NCBI GenBank assembly: GCA_900318555.1
Contig: ONKX01000029.1
Coordinates: 1 to 36,980, forward strand
Source of the DNA: an uncultured Prevotellaceae bacterium
GTDB lineage: Bacteria > Bacteroidota > Bacteroidia > Bacteroidales > Bacteroidaceae
DNA length: 36,980 nt
Direction of reading: 5' to 3'
This document shows, in pieces, positions 24,157 to 32,431 of the stretch; position 1 is the first letter of the stretch; each line of letters opens with the position of its first letter. Under the pieces are notes generated by a model. It was not told the origin of the DNA. It made no database searches and worked only from the letters and a program-made list of their open reading frames with translations. A program made the translations under genes and the position numbers.

Positions 24157-25185
24157 ATGCAGAGCAAGGTCTTACTCATCTATACAGGTGGAACCATCGG
24201 CATGAACCGCAATCCGCAAACAGGTGCTTTGGAGCCTTTCGACTTCGAGCACCTGTTGCTACGTGTACCGGAACTGGAACAGTTCAATATGCAGATTGAC
24301 ACACATCAGTTCAATCCGCCTATTGATTCCAGCGATATGTCTCCACAACTATGGACCGACCTGTCGCATGTCATTGCTGACAACTACGACCAGTACGACG
24401 GCTTCGTCGTATTGCACGGAACTGATACGATGGCCTACACGGCATCTGCCCTCTCCTATATGCTGGAGAATCTGACGAAACCCGTCATTTTCACCGGTTC
24501 GCAATTGCCCATCGGACAGCTCCGTACTGACGGCAAAGAGAACCTCATCACAAGTATAGAGATTGCTGCGGCGAAAGACGAAGAAGGTCACGCTCTTGTA
24601 CCAGAAGTTGGTATCTATTTTAATGGTCATCTGTTACGTGGCAACCGTACGACAAAACAAAGTGCCGACGAATTCAATGCCTTCGAATCGTTTAACTTTC
24701 CTCACTTGGTAGATGCTGGCGTTAACATTACCTATCATGAGGAGCGTATTCTGAAACCCGACTGGAACAAGCCCATGGCTCCACACTTCCGACTGGACAA
24801 CAACGTGATTATCTTCTCGTTGTTCCCCGGTATTCGCGAAGACCTTATTCGTCACATCATTCATACGCCTAACCTCAAGGCAATCGTGATGCGTACTTTC
24901 GGTTCGGGTAATGCGCCCCAGCGTCCCTGGTTACTGAACGCGCTCAAGGAAGGTACAAAGAATGGTAAGGTGATTGTCAACATCAGCCAGTGTATGCAAG
25001 GATGTGTCGAAATGGGCAGATACGACACCGGCTTCCATTTGAAGGAAGCCGGAGTGGTAAGCGGTTATGATTCGACGGTGGAAAGTGCCGTCACAAAACT
25101 GATGTTCTTGCAATCACACTATAACGACCCAGAGAAGGTTCGCGAATTGATGAACCGCAGCATAAGGGGAGAAATTACGGTTTAG
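24157..25185 (+). CDS. ansA: Type I (cytoplasmic) L-asparaginase
   Basis: A 342-aa enzyme converting asparagine to aspartate and ammonia. The first catalytic Thr lies in LLIYTGGTIGM (7-17), and the second motif is VVLHGTDTMAYTASAL (Thr-Asp-Lys triad; the Lys region follows in ENLIT). No signal peptide is present, and length fits the cytoplasmic type I branch. It lies 19 nt after rho. A hairpin straddles its stop codon (25166-25197), facing the convergent DUF4301 gene. Confidence 0.93.
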   Translation: MQSKVLLIYTGGTIGMNRNPQTGALEPFDFEHLLLRVPELEQFNMQIDTHQFNPPIDSSDMSPQLWTDLSHVIADNYDQYDGFVVLHGTDTMAYTASALSYMLENLTKPVIFTGSQLPIGQLRTDGKENLITSIEIAAAKDEEGHALVPEVGIYFNGHLLRGNRTTKQSADEFNAFESFNFPHLVDAGVNITYHEERILKPDWNKPMAPHFRLDNNVIIFSLFPGIREDLIRHIIHTPNLKAIVMRTFGSGNAPQRPWLLNALKEGTKNGKVIVNISQCMQGCVEMGRYDTGFHLKEAGVVSGYDSTVESAVTKLMFLQSHYNDPEKVRELMNRSIRGEITV

Positions 25186-25197
25186 GAAATTCTCCCC
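25166..25197. terminator. Hairpin at the ansA stop codon between convergent genes
   Basis: GGGGAGAA (25166-25173) and TTCTCCCC (25190-25197) form a perfect 8-bp stem; the loop contains the ansA TAG. No T-run follows on either strand, so it is not a standard terminator, but its place between two convergent genes suggests a shared transcript end. Confidence 0.45.
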
Positions 25198-25213
25198 CCT
25201 CAACTCGGTTGTA

Positions 25214-26731
25214 TTATTGATGCTGGTCGCGAAGCAGGTCGTTGACTGTCTTCACGGGATTGAACGTCGATAGGGGAACCTCGACGAAGACGGTCGACCA
25301 ATCGCTCATGGCACCATTCCACAAGCCAGGCAATTCAAGGGCCTGAAGTTCCTTACCGCTCTTCGACTTCTGAGAAATGAAGCCCGTTGTCGGGTCGACA
25401 TACTTAGGCAGGTCGAAGGCGTTGCCCTTGTAGTCCTTCACAGCGCATACGAGGTCAACGGGATTGAAGTGTGTACCCTTCGTAAACATCTCCATATATT
25501 CCTTGTTCGACTTGTCAATCTGACTTGATTCGAGAATCTGCAGCGAAACGGTTCCATCCTGGTTATACGTCAAGAACGGACCACCACCAGGCTCGCCCAC
25601 ATTCTTCACGACACCACACACGCGCATGGGACGGTTCAGCTTCTTGCGCAGGTAGATGACGAGGTCGGCATCCTCCAACTCCTTGATGTCAGCCTTTCGA
25701 CAGCAGAGGTCGTTCTGCACGAAACGGATGATGTCCTCAATCTGCTCGTGCGTGTACTTACCTGTATCCAAGAGGTTCAGATACTCGAAAGCTTTCTTCT
25801 GCAGCGTTACCAGCACACCAGCGATGACCTGCTTCCACTCAACGGTATCGTCCTTCAAACGGTCGGGCACGACGTTGTCGATATTCTTGACGAAGATGAC
25901 GTCAGCCTCAATCTCGTTCAAGTTCTCAATCAAAGCACCGTGTCCACCTGGACGGAACAACAGCGAACCGTCTGAATTGCGGAACAGCGTGCCGTCAGGA
26001 TTAGCAGCAACGGTATCCGTCGAGGGCTTCTGCTCAGAGAAAGAGATGTCGTACTTGATGCCGTACTTCTTGGCATAGAGGTCAGCTTTCTGAGCCACCT
26101 TGGCCTTGAACAACTCCATGTGCTCGTGGCTGACGGTGAAGTGCACGTGGGCCTCACCGTTCGATGCAGCATACAAAGCACCTTCCACCAAGTGTTCCTC
26201 CATTGGTGTGCGAGCGCCCTCGGCATAGTTGTGGAACAGCAACAGGCCCTTAGGCAGCTGTCCGTAGTTCAGCCCCTCGGCCTTCAGCATGTTGGCAGCT
26301 ACGGCCTTGTAGTTACCCTCGGCGATGAGTGCCTTGATACCCTTGCCCTGATTCTTCTGGCAGGCAGCATCCAGCTCGTCGTAGAAGGCAAACTTCTCGA
26401 TGTTGTCAAAATACTTCTTCTCGAAGTCCGTTGTGGGCACGTCATAGTCGGCATCCACAAAGGCAAACATGTCCTTGAACATACGGCTGGCGGCACCCGA
26501 TGCGGGTACAAACTTCACCACCTTCTTGCCCTCGGCTTTGTAAGTCTGCCAAGCCTCCACATACGCCTTGCGCTCAGCATCAGAAGGTGCTACAATGCCC
26601 TTACCAATAGCTGCTGCGGCTTCCAACTTCAGGAAGGGGAAACCAGTTTTAAACTCACCTAATTGTCTCTCGATTTGTGCCTCAGAAATACCCTTCTGGG
26701 CCAACTGCTTCAGGTCTTGCTGTGATAACAT
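25214..26731 (-). CDS. DUF4301 family protein
   Basis: A 505-aa protein. The N-terminal part LKLEAAAAIGKGI and KVVKFVPASGAASRMFKDMF, the middle LLFHNYAEGARTPMEEHLVEG and FRPGGHGALIENLNEIEADVIFVKNIDN, and the C-terminal CGVVKNVGEPGGGPF match the Bacteroidetes DUF4301 family as I know it. The Gly-rich PASGAASRMF and GGHGALIENLN pieces resemble nucleotide-sugar pyrophosphorylase loops, so a nucleotidyltransferase-type activity is possible, but no substrate is known. There is no signal peptide. It is monocistronic with the promoter at 26771-26801 and convergent with ansA. Confidence 0.85.
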   Translation of the reverse strand: MLSQQDLKQLAQKGISEAQIERQLGEFKTGFPFLKLEAAAAIGKGIVAPSDAERKAYVEAWQTYKAEGKKVVKFVPASGAASRMFKDMFAFVDADYDVPTTDFEKKYFDNIEKFAFYDELDAACQKNQGKGIKALIAEGNYKAVAANMLKAEGLNYGQLPKGLLLFHNYAEGARTPMEEHLVEGALYAASNGEAHVHFTVSHEHMELFKAKVAQKADLYAKKYGIKYDISFSEQKPSTDTVAANPDGTLFRNSDGSLLFRPGGHGALIENLNEIEADVIFVKNIDNVVPDRLKDDTVEWKQVIAGVLVTLQKKAFEYLNLLDTGKYTHEQIEDIIRFVQNDLCCRKADIKELEDADLVIYLRKKLNRPMRVCGVVKNVGEPGGGPFLTYNQDGTVSLQILESSQIDKSNKEYMEMFTKGTHFNPVDLVCAVKDYKGNAFDLPKYVDPTTGFISQKSKSGKELQALELPGLWNGAMSDWSTVFVEVPLSTFNPVKTVNDLLRDQHQ

Positions 26732-26770
26732 AATATTGTTCGTTTTTGATTAGTTTGTATATCTATCCTG

Positions 26771-26811
26771 CAAAGTTACGAAAAGCTTGTGAAATTTGCA
26801 AACATTTCAAG
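26771..26811 (-). promoter_or_regulatory. DUF4301 promoter with inverted repeat around the -33 box
   Basis: On the minus strand TTTG (ending 26799), a 20-bp spacer, TAACTTTG (26778-26771). GCTTGAAAT and ATTT(CA)CAAGC (9 bp, 2-nt bulge) flank the loop GTTTGCAA that holds the TTTG. Confidence 0.75.
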
Positions 26812-26839
26812 CAGAATTTAACGATTAATCACAAAACAA

Positions 26840-26903
26840 CCTCTAGTATGACACTAGAACCCTTCTAGTATGACACAAAAGCATCTCTAGTCTGATACTA
26901 TAC
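26840..26903. repeat. 21-bp tandem repeat array (3 units)
   Basis: Units start at 26840, 26861 and 26882 and share the core CTCTAGTATGACACTA or close variants. Related to the array at 38-121, which has cores AGTATCACACTA and AGTATCATACTA. It lies between the DUF4301 promoter and the end of the nitrilase gene. Confidence 0.85.
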
Positions 26904-26909
26904 AGATGC

Positions 26910-27671
26910 TCAGTCTCTATCCTCAAGGACACGGAACTTGCTGCGACGTCGCTGCAGTTCGGCTAAATCAAGGTTTACCGTGAGACTTTCGACACTGTTC
27001 TTATGACATTGAGCCAACGCTTTGCCATAAGCATCAACTACCACAGAACAGCCGGCATAGTGAGAATGTTGGTCGTCACCTATACGATTGCAACCAATAA
27101 GGAAACATTGGTTCTCGATTGCACGGGAACGAGTGAGCAACTGCCATGCAGACTGCCGTGACTCAGGCCAATTAGCAACCAAAATAATGGCGTCATATTC
27201 AAGAGTATCAGCATAGCGGCTCCAGCAAGGGAAACGCAAATCGTAACACGTCAACAACAGAAAGCGGAAATCTCCGTACATGACAACGGTATGTTCCTGC
27301 CCGGCCGTATAGTATTCGTCTTCATGACCATAAGTAAATAGATGATGCTTGTCGTAATAGTAAACGTTACCTTTACGTCCATCTATGAAATAGTGACGGT
27401 TGCGGAAACTACCGTCCAACAAACGGACTGCCAGACTACCGGCAATGGCACACTGACGACGCGCTGCCGTCTCCTTCATCCAAACGAAAGCGGGATTCGC
27501 ATCTTCATCGGCAGCAATGCCATGAGGTTTTGTTGCAAACCCCGTGCTCCACATTTCTGGTAGCACATAAAGGTCGCTCTCTTCTGCATTGGAAAGCAAC
27601 TGTTCTGCACAACGGATGTTTTCTTCTGGCTGTGCCCAACGGATATCTGTCTGTAGGAGTGTAACTTTCAA
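26910..27671 (-). CDS. Carbon-nitrogen hydrolase, omega-amidase/YafV-like
   Basis: A 253-aa nitrilase-superfamily enzyme with the catalytic triad visible: Glu39 in VLPEMWSTGF, Lys108 in YYDKHHLFTYG and Cys142 in LTCYDLRFPCWSR. The MWSTGF and LRFP contexts fit the omega-amidase branch, which hydrolyses alpha-ketoglutaramate and related amides in metabolite repair; cytosolic. The start is TTG (27671-27669), overlapping the upstream TGA as TTGA. There is no alternative Met before residue 40, and KVTLLQTDIRW is the conserved first strand, so the TTG is well supported. Translation is coupled to the DUF4738 lipoprotein gene. Confidence 0.88.
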   Translation of the reverse strand: MKVTLLQTDIRWAQPEENIRCAEQLLSNAEESDLYVLPEMWSTGFATKPHGIAADEDANPAFVWMKETAARRQCAIAGSLAVRLLDGSFRNRHYFIDGRKGNVYYYDKHHLFTYGHEDEYYTAGQEHTVVMYGDFRFLLLTCYDLRFPCWSRYADTLEYDAIILVANWPESRQSAWQLLTRSRAIENQCFLIGCNRIGDDQHSHYAGCSVVVDAYGKALAQCHKNSVESLTVNLDLAELQRRRSKFRVLEDRD

Positions 27672-28459
27672 TATTCGAGCAGTTTTACGGATGGGCTACC
27701 TTTAAAATCAATAATCTGGTCAATAAGGTAACAACTGGCTTCGTCGGGAACACAAACGGAAACATTGAAATGGAAACCGCTGGCGTCAACCTTCGAGAAC
27801 TCCATATTGTTCAACACCGACTGCTGCAGTATCTGAGCTGGAACATTCTTGGCGTACTGTTGTTTACGGAAGTCGCGTGAAAACAACTGGGTAGCACCAT
27901 TGAAAATACTCAGATGGATGATGTTGTCATAATAAACATTTTCCACCTCCATACCATCTTCATTGATGGTCTGATGCGTCACCTTATACTTCGTGGGGTT
28001 AATAGCGATATACAGGTGGTAACGCTGACTGTCATAGAAAACAACCGTATCACGCTTCAACACTTCAGTAATCGTCAGAATCTGAGGCTTTGACTGCTCA
28101 AACTCCGCATTCAATTCCGTGTCGTCACTCTTTTCGAACTTCAGCAAATCGCCATTCTGATTACGAAACCACAACAAATGCTCAGTCTGCTTCTCAATGG
28201 GATAATGGTTGGAACCGACGAAAAGCGTATCGCCAATGACCCAGAAACGGGCAGGCAATGACGTAGAGTCTGCATAGAAAATGGAATCGCCTTTCATCTG
28301 GAATACAGCCGTTTCACCGTCTTCCTCCAACCAAACACCTTGCAACAACTGCTTGGCCTCACGGCTTTCCTCCTGAGGGGCTGTTGGTTTCTGACCGCCA
28401 CAGGCAACAAAACCTATAACTGTCAGCAAACATATAATATGGTATAATACCTTATTCAT
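27668..28459 (-). CDS. DUF4738-type lipoprotein
   Basis: A 263-aa lipoprotein. The signal MNKVLYHIICLLTVIGFVAC has the lipid-acceptor Cys at 20, followed by GGQKP. The first half (LLQGVWLEEDGETAVFQMKGDSIFYADS) is a beta-rich module like many Bacteroidetes small lipoproteins. The second half (YHLYIAINPTKYKVTHQ ... IIHLSIFNGATQLFSRDFRK) matches DUF4738 as I remember it. Function unknown. It is the first gene of a two-gene unit with the nitrilase (4-nt overlap) and is divergent from the HU/SPOR gene, with its own promoter at 28520-28552. Confidence 0.8.
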   Translation of the reverse strand: MNKVLYHIICLLTVIGFVACGGQKPTAPQEESREAKQLLQGVWLEEDGETAVFQMKGDSIFYADSTSLPARFWVIGDTLFVGSNHYPIEKQTEHLLWFRNQNGDLLKFEKSDDTELNAEFEQSKPQILTITEVLKRDTVVFYDSQRYHLYIAINPTKYKVTHQTINEDGMEVENVYYDNIIHLSIFNGATQLFSRDFRKQQYAKNVPAQILQQSVLNNMEFSKVDASGFHFNVSVCVPDEASCYLIDQIIDFKGSPSVKLLEY

Positions 28460-28519
28460 ATATATATAATAGGAGCCTTTCTAATGCTTCTTTTTCTTAT
28501 TCAAATCTCATTCCGTTTG

Positions 28520-28552
28520 CAAAGGTAAGAAAAAAAATCGATTTACCCGCAA
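28520..28552 (-). promoter_or_regulatory. Promoter of the DUF4738 / nitrilase unit
   Basis: On the minus strand TTTTTTG (ending 28550) and TACCTTTG (28527-28520), spacer 22 bp. Its -33 region overlaps the left arm of the divergent promoter's inverted repeat. Confidence 0.7.
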
Positions 28553-28588
28553 AAAATTTGGTTTTTTGCTCGCAAATTACTACCTTTG
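28549..28588 (+). promoter_or_regulatory. HU/SPOR promoter with inverted repeat around the -33 box
   Basis: GCAAAAAA / TTTTTTGC (8-bp perfect arms, 28549-28569) flank the loop TTTGG. TTTG 28557-28560 is followed by a 20-bp spacer and TACCTTTG 28581-28588. No plus-strand gene lies upstream, so the dyad is not needed as a terminator. Confidence 0.8.
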
Positions 28589-28592
28589 CATC

Positions 28593-29621
28593 GTGATTGA
28601 ACTACAGAGACATATTGAAATACTTCTTTTGGACAATGACTGCGTCATCGTGCCAGACTTCGGAGGCTTTGTTGCACACCATGTAGCAGCCCGTTACGAA
28701 GCCGATGATTGCATGTTTTTGCCACCTACACGAACACTGGGTTTCAATCCACAACTTCGCATCAACGACTCGTTGCTCGTACAATCGTACATCAATGCTC
28801 TGGACATCAGTTACCCTGAGGCGTTGCGACGTATCGAACGGGAAGTTGACGAAATGAAGCAGGAACTCAACGAAAAAGGATACTTTACGCTCGAGGATAT
28901 CGGCACGCTGAGCATTAATAGCGAAGGCAACATCCAGTTTGAACCTTGCGAGGCAGGTGTCCTGTCACCTAACTTCTACGGACTCAGCGCCTGTGTGTTC
29001 CCCACGCTGAAAGATATCCGCAAGGCCAAGTTGACAAGCAACGAAACCCCGGAAGTCGTAAAGAGCGAACAAGTTGCCGATTCCGCCTTATTGGAATTCA
29101 TTGACAACGAAGAGCAGAACGAAGATCGTGCCATCGAGATTAAGATGTCGTGGATTCGCAATGCTGTAGCTATTGCCGCAGCAGTAATCGCTTTCTTCCT
29201 AATTACAACACCTATTGCCAACAGCGACCTTAGCACTCGCTCGATGAGCAATATGCAGGGCAATCTGCTGACGAAGCTGATGCCGAAGGACACGAACATG
29301 GCTCCCGCCAAACCCGTTGTGAAGCCTACTGCCGCCAGTGCTCCTGCAAAAGAGGAAGTAAAGCAAGAAGCTGCCCCAACATCAGAACCCACATACTGTA
29401 TCGTTTTAGCCAGTCAGGTAAAGCTCAGCAATGCAGAGAGTTACGTTGAACAGTTAAAAAAACGCGGCATAAAAGATGCAGAGGTGTATATCCATCGTAA
29501 CACCGTACGCGTAGTTTGCGGATCTTACAAAACCGAGAGCGAAGCCTATCGACATTTGAACAAAATGAACAATGACGAGGAGTTCGCCGAAGCGTGGGTC
29601 TATAAAAAAGTATCAGCATAG
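28593..29621 (+). CDS. HU-domain / SPOR-domain membrane protein
   Basis: A 342-aa protein. The N-terminus (ELQRHIEILLLDNDCVIVPDFGGFVAHH) through about residue 145 matches the tandem HU-like domain of Bacteroidetes HU/SPOR proteins. A single membrane helix follows near 188-210 (AVAIAAAVIAFFLITTP), then a Pro/Ala linker and a C-terminal SPOR domain from about 263 (TYCIVLASQVKLSNAESYVEQL ... VRVVCGSYK), which binds denuded peptidoglycan at division sites. Thus a cytoplasmic HU part is tied to a periplasmic SPOR part. The start is GTG 28593, only 5 nt after the -7 box, so the mRNA may be leaderless; the longer frame from 28566 would begin upstream of transcription. The zinc-ribbon/FHA gene follows after 12 nt. 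Confidence 0.88.
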   Translation: MIELQRHIEILLLDNDCVIVPDFGGFVAHHVAARYEADDCMFLPPTRTLGFNPQLRINDSLLVQSYINALDISYPEALRRIEREVDEMKQELNEKGYFTLEDIGTLSINSEGNIQFEPCEAGVLSPNFYGLSACVFPTLKDIRKAKLTSNETPEVVKSEQVADSALLEFIDNEEQNEDRAIEIKMSWIRNAVAIAAAVIAFFLITTPIANSDLSTRSMSNMQGNLLTKLMPKDTNMAPAKPVVKPTAASAPAKEEVKQEAAPTSEPTYCIVLASQVKLSNAESYVEQLKKRGIKDAEVYIHRNTVRVVCGSYKTESEAYRHLNKMNNDEEFAEAWVYKKVSA

Positions 29622-29633
29622 GTTTTTGAAGTC

Positions 29634-30188
29634 ATGAAACGTGTAAGATGCCCCAAATGCGACAACTACATCACGTTCGACGAGACCAAGTATACCACTG
29701 GTCAGTCGCTCGTGTTTAAATGCGACCAATGCGGAAAGGAATTCGGTATCCGCATCGGCGTATCGAAGTTGCGCAATACCCAGAAACAGGAGAATGCCGA
29801 GATGTCGGCCGACTCTGGAGAGCGCCCTGCAGAAGAGGCGCCCTGCGGAAGTATTGTGGTCATTGAAAACGTGTTCCACTACAAACAGGTCATTCCATTA
29901 CACATGGGAGATAACGTCATTGGCCGCTACCAGAAGGGGAACCCCATCAACACGCCTTTCGAGACTGTCGATCCCAGCGTCGACCTCAATCACTGCACCA
30001 TCACCGTCAGTCGCGATAAACGTGGAAATTTGCGTTATACGCTGGCCGACAACAATAGCAATACGGGGACGTTCGTCGATAATGTTGAACTGACTCCCCG
30101 CGAACGCCGTGTCATTGAAGATGGGACGCTGTTTACCCTCGGCGCTACCAGCATTTTGCTGCGGACAGCCGATGCTCAAGAAGAATAA
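29634..30188 (+). CDS. Zinc-ribbon plus FHA-domain protein
   Basis: A 184-aa cytosolic protein. Residues 6-33 hold a zinc ribbon with Cys pairs RCPKCD (6, 9) and KCDQC (30, 33). After a Glu-rich linker, residues about 72-180 form an FHA domain: VIGRYQKG, VDLNHCTITV (NHC where many have SxxH), and ADNNSNTGTFVDNVEL, then IEDGTLFTLG. FHA domains bind phosphothreonine peptides, so a Ser/Thr-kinase-linked role is possible, but no kinase is nearby. It lies 12 nt after the HU/SPOR gene and 25 nt before hisG, so it is probably in the same transcript. Confidence 0.88.
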   Translation: MKRVRCPKCDNYITFDETKYTTGQSLVFKCDQCGKEFGIRIGVSKLRNTQKQENAEMSADSGERPAEEAPCGSIVVIENVFHYKQVIPLHMGDNVIGRYQKGNPINTPFETVDPSVDLNHCTITVSRDKRGNLRYTLADNNSNTGTFVDNVELTPRERRVIEDGTLFTLGATSILLRTADAQEE

Positions 30189-30213
30189 GAATCAAATAAA
30201 GGTAAATAAGAAT

Positions 30214-31065
30214 ATGTTAAGAATTGCCGTACAATCAAAAGGTCGTCTGTTCGACGATACCATGAATCTGCTTGCTGAAGCAGACATCAAGATCAGTGCC
30301 TCGAAGCGTACACTTCTGGTACAGTCAAGTAATTTCCCGCTGGAAGTGCTTTATCTTCGCGACGATGATATTCCACAGAGTGTTGCCAGCGGTGTTGCTG
30401 ATATTGGCGTCGTCGGAGAAAATGAGTTCATCGAACGCGGTGAGGATGCCGACGTCATCTCGCGTCTGGGTTTCTCACAGTGCCGTCTGTCGCTGGCCAT
30501 TCCCAAAGAAATTGAATATCGTGGCGTCAACTGGTTCAATGGCAAAAAGATTGCCACGTCTTATCCTAACATCCTGCGTAACTACATGAAGGAACAGGGT
30601 GTCGACTGCGAAATTCACGTCATTACTGGAAGCGTGGAAATCAGCCCGGGCATCGGACTTGCCGACGGAATCTTTGATATCGTCAGTTCCGGTTCAACTC
30701 TCGTCAGCAACAATCTGCGCGAAGTGGAAGTGGTGATGCAAAGCGAAGCACTGCTCATCGGCAACAAGAATATGAGCAACGACAAGCGCGCCACATTGGA
30801 AGAAATGTTGTTCCGCTTCAAGGCCGTGAAGGATGCAGAAGACAAGAAATACGTCCGCATGAATGCCCCCAAGGCTCGTCTGCAGGAGATTATCAATGTA
30901 CTGCCGGGCTTGAAGAGTCCTACGATTATTCCCTTAGCCGACGAGGAATGGTGCTCTGTTCATACCGTACTCGACCAAAAGCGTTTCTGGGAGATTATCG
31001 GCAAGCTGAAGGAAATGGGTGCACAAGGCATCCTCGTTACCCCGATTGAAAAAATGATACTTTAG
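30214..31065 (+). CDS. hisG: ATP phosphoribosyltransferase, long form
   Basis: A 283-aa enzyme of the first histidine step (ATP + PRPP). Visible are LRIAVQSKGRLFDDTM (start), ASGVADIGVVGENEF, the PRPP-binding run SGSTLVSNNLREVE near residue 165-178, and a C-terminal ACT-like regulatory domain (LKSPTIIPLADEEWCSVHTVL), which defines the long HisG that needs no HisZ and is inhibited by histidine. ATG 30214 was chosen; the longer frame from 30109 runs inside the FHA gene. A hairpin repeat begins at its stop codon. Confidence 0.96.
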   Translation: MLRIAVQSKGRLFDDTMNLLAEADIKISASKRTLLVQSSNFPLEVLYLRDDDIPQSVASGVADIGVVGENEFIERGEDADVISRLGFSQCRLSLAIPKEIEYRGVNWFNGKKIATSYPNILRNYMKEQGVDCEIHVITGSVEISPGIGLADGIFDIVSSGSTLVSNNLREVEVVMQSEALLIGNKNMSNDKRATLEEMLFRFKAVKDAEDKKYVRMNAPKARLQEIINVLPGLKSPTIIPLADEEWCSVHTVLDQKRFWEIIGKLKEMGAQGILVTPIEKMIL

Positions 31066-31093
31066 TGTGTTCGACGGTTCTCCCGTCGAAAAA
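31063..31093. repeat. 31-bp hairpin repeat, copy 1 (hisG-hisD junction)
   Basis: It starts at the hisG TAG. TTCGACGG-TTCTC-CCGTCGAA forms an 8-bp stem with 5-nt loop, followed by AAA. It matches copy 2 at 32383-32413 in 30 of 31 positions. No T-run follows, so it is not a terminator. Confidence 0.95.
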
Positions 31094-31101
31094 GAAATAT
31101 T

Positions 31102-32385
31102 ATGAAGATCTATAAATATCCGAAACAAGACCAGTGGGCTGAGATTGTGGCACGTCCGCGTCTTGACCTCACGAAACTCAACGAGACAGTCGCCACAGTG
31201 CTCGCTGACATCCGTCAGCGTGGTGACGTTGCTGTCCGTGAGTATGAACTGAAGTTCGACAAGGCGGAACTGGACAACCTCGCTGTCACCGAGCAGGAAA
31301 TGGACGAAGCCGAGAAACTCGTGAGTAACGAACTCCGTGACGCCATCATCCTTGCACACCATAATATTAAGGTGTTCCACATCTCTCAGCGCTTCGTTGG
31401 TCAGAAGGTAAAGACGCAGGAAGGCGTCACCTGTTGGCAGAAGAGTGTCGCTATCGAACGCGTAGGTCTTTACATCCCTGGAGGTACTGCCCCACTCTTC
31501 TCTACCGTCCTCATGCTCGCAACGCCTGCTAAAATTGCCGGTTGTAAGGAGATTGTGCTCTGCACGCCTCCCAACCGCGAAGGCAAGGTGAATCCTGCCA
31601 TTCTCGTCGCTGCTCGCATTGCGGGAGTCAGCAAGATATTCAAGATTGGCGGTGTTCAGGCCATTGGAGCGATGGCTTACGGCACTGAGAGTGTGCCTAA
31701 GGTCTTCAAGATTTTCGGTCCTGGTAATCAATACGTGATGGCCGCCAAACAACACGTCTCACTCGACGAGGTCGCAATCGATATGCCTGCCGGTCCCAGT
31801 GAGGTTTGCGTATTGGCCGACGAAACTGCCAATGCAGAATTCGTCGCTGCCGACCTTCTTTCACAGGCCGAGCACGGCATCGACTCACAGGTACTGCTCA
31901 TCACAACATCGGAAGCAAAACTCAGCGAGGTACAAGCAGAAGTTGACCGTCAACTGGCATTACTACCCCGTAAGGAAATTGCCGTCAAGGCCCTCGATAA
32001 CAGCCGTCTTGTGCTCGTCGATTCCGCCGACGAGATGATAAATCTCTCCAACCTCTACGCCCCCGAACACCTCATCCTGCAAGTGAAGGACTACGAGCAA
32101 CTCGCTGAACGCGTCGTCAATGCCGGCAGTGTATTCCTCGGTCCCTATGCTTGCGAGAGTGCCGGCGACTATGCCAGCGGTACCAATCACACCCTGCCCA
32201 CGCACGGCTATGCCACCGCCTACAACGGTGTCAACCTAGACTCCTACTGCCGTAAGATTACTTTCCAACATCTCACGGAAGACGGTATCCGCCATATTGG
32301 CCGCGCCGTAGAACTGATGGCCGAAGCCGAACAGCTCGACGCTCACAAGAACGCCATGACCGTGCGCATCAAATCAATCAAATAG
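31102..32385 (+). CDS. hisD: Histidinol dehydrogenase
   Basis: A 427-aa NAD-dependent enzyme of the last two histidine steps. Diagnostic segments are RVGLYIPGGTAPLFSTVLM, GGVQAIGAMAYGTESVP, KIFGPGNQYV, DMPAGPSEVCVLAD, LLSQAEHGIDSQV (catalytic Glu-His region) and the late YAPEHLIL and GTNHTLPTHGYA. Length is normal. It sits between two copies of a 31-bp hairpin repeat. Confidence 0.97.
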   Translation: MKIYKYPKQDQWAEIVARPRLDLTKLNETVATVLADIRQRGDVAVREYELKFDKAELDNLAVTEQEMDEAEKLVSNELRDAIILAHHNIKVFHISQRFVGQKVKTQEGVTCWQKSVAIERVGLYIPGGTAPLFSTVLMLATPAKIAGCKEIVLCTPPNREGKVNPAILVAARIAGVSKIFKIGGVQAIGAMAYGTESVPKVFKIFGPGNQYVMAAKQHVSLDEVAIDMPAGPSEVCVLADETANAEFVAADLLSQAEHGIDSQVLLITTSEAKLSEVQAEVDRQLALLPRKEIAVKALDNSRLVLVDSADEMINLSNLYAPEHLILQVKDYEQLAERVVNAGSVFLGPYACESAGDYASGTNHTLPTHGYATAYNGVNLDSYCRKITFQHLTEDGIRHIGRAVELMAEAEQLDAHKNAMTVRIKSIK

Positions 32386-32413
32386 TGTGTTCGACGGTTC
32401 ACCCGTCGAAAAA
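32383..32413. repeat. 31-bp hairpin repeat, copy 2 (hisD-hisC junction)
   Basis: It starts at the hisD TAG. TTCGACGG-TTCAC-CCGTCGAA is the same stem as copy 1; the single difference is in the loop (32401 A for T). Confidence 0.95.
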
Positions 32414-32431
32414 TAATAGGAATAGACAATT

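Noticed and set aside
31063-32413. his-junction hairpins as terminators or tRNA-like elements
   Set aside because: No T-run follows either copy, the next genes continue the pathway, and the short stem-loop lacks other tRNA arms.
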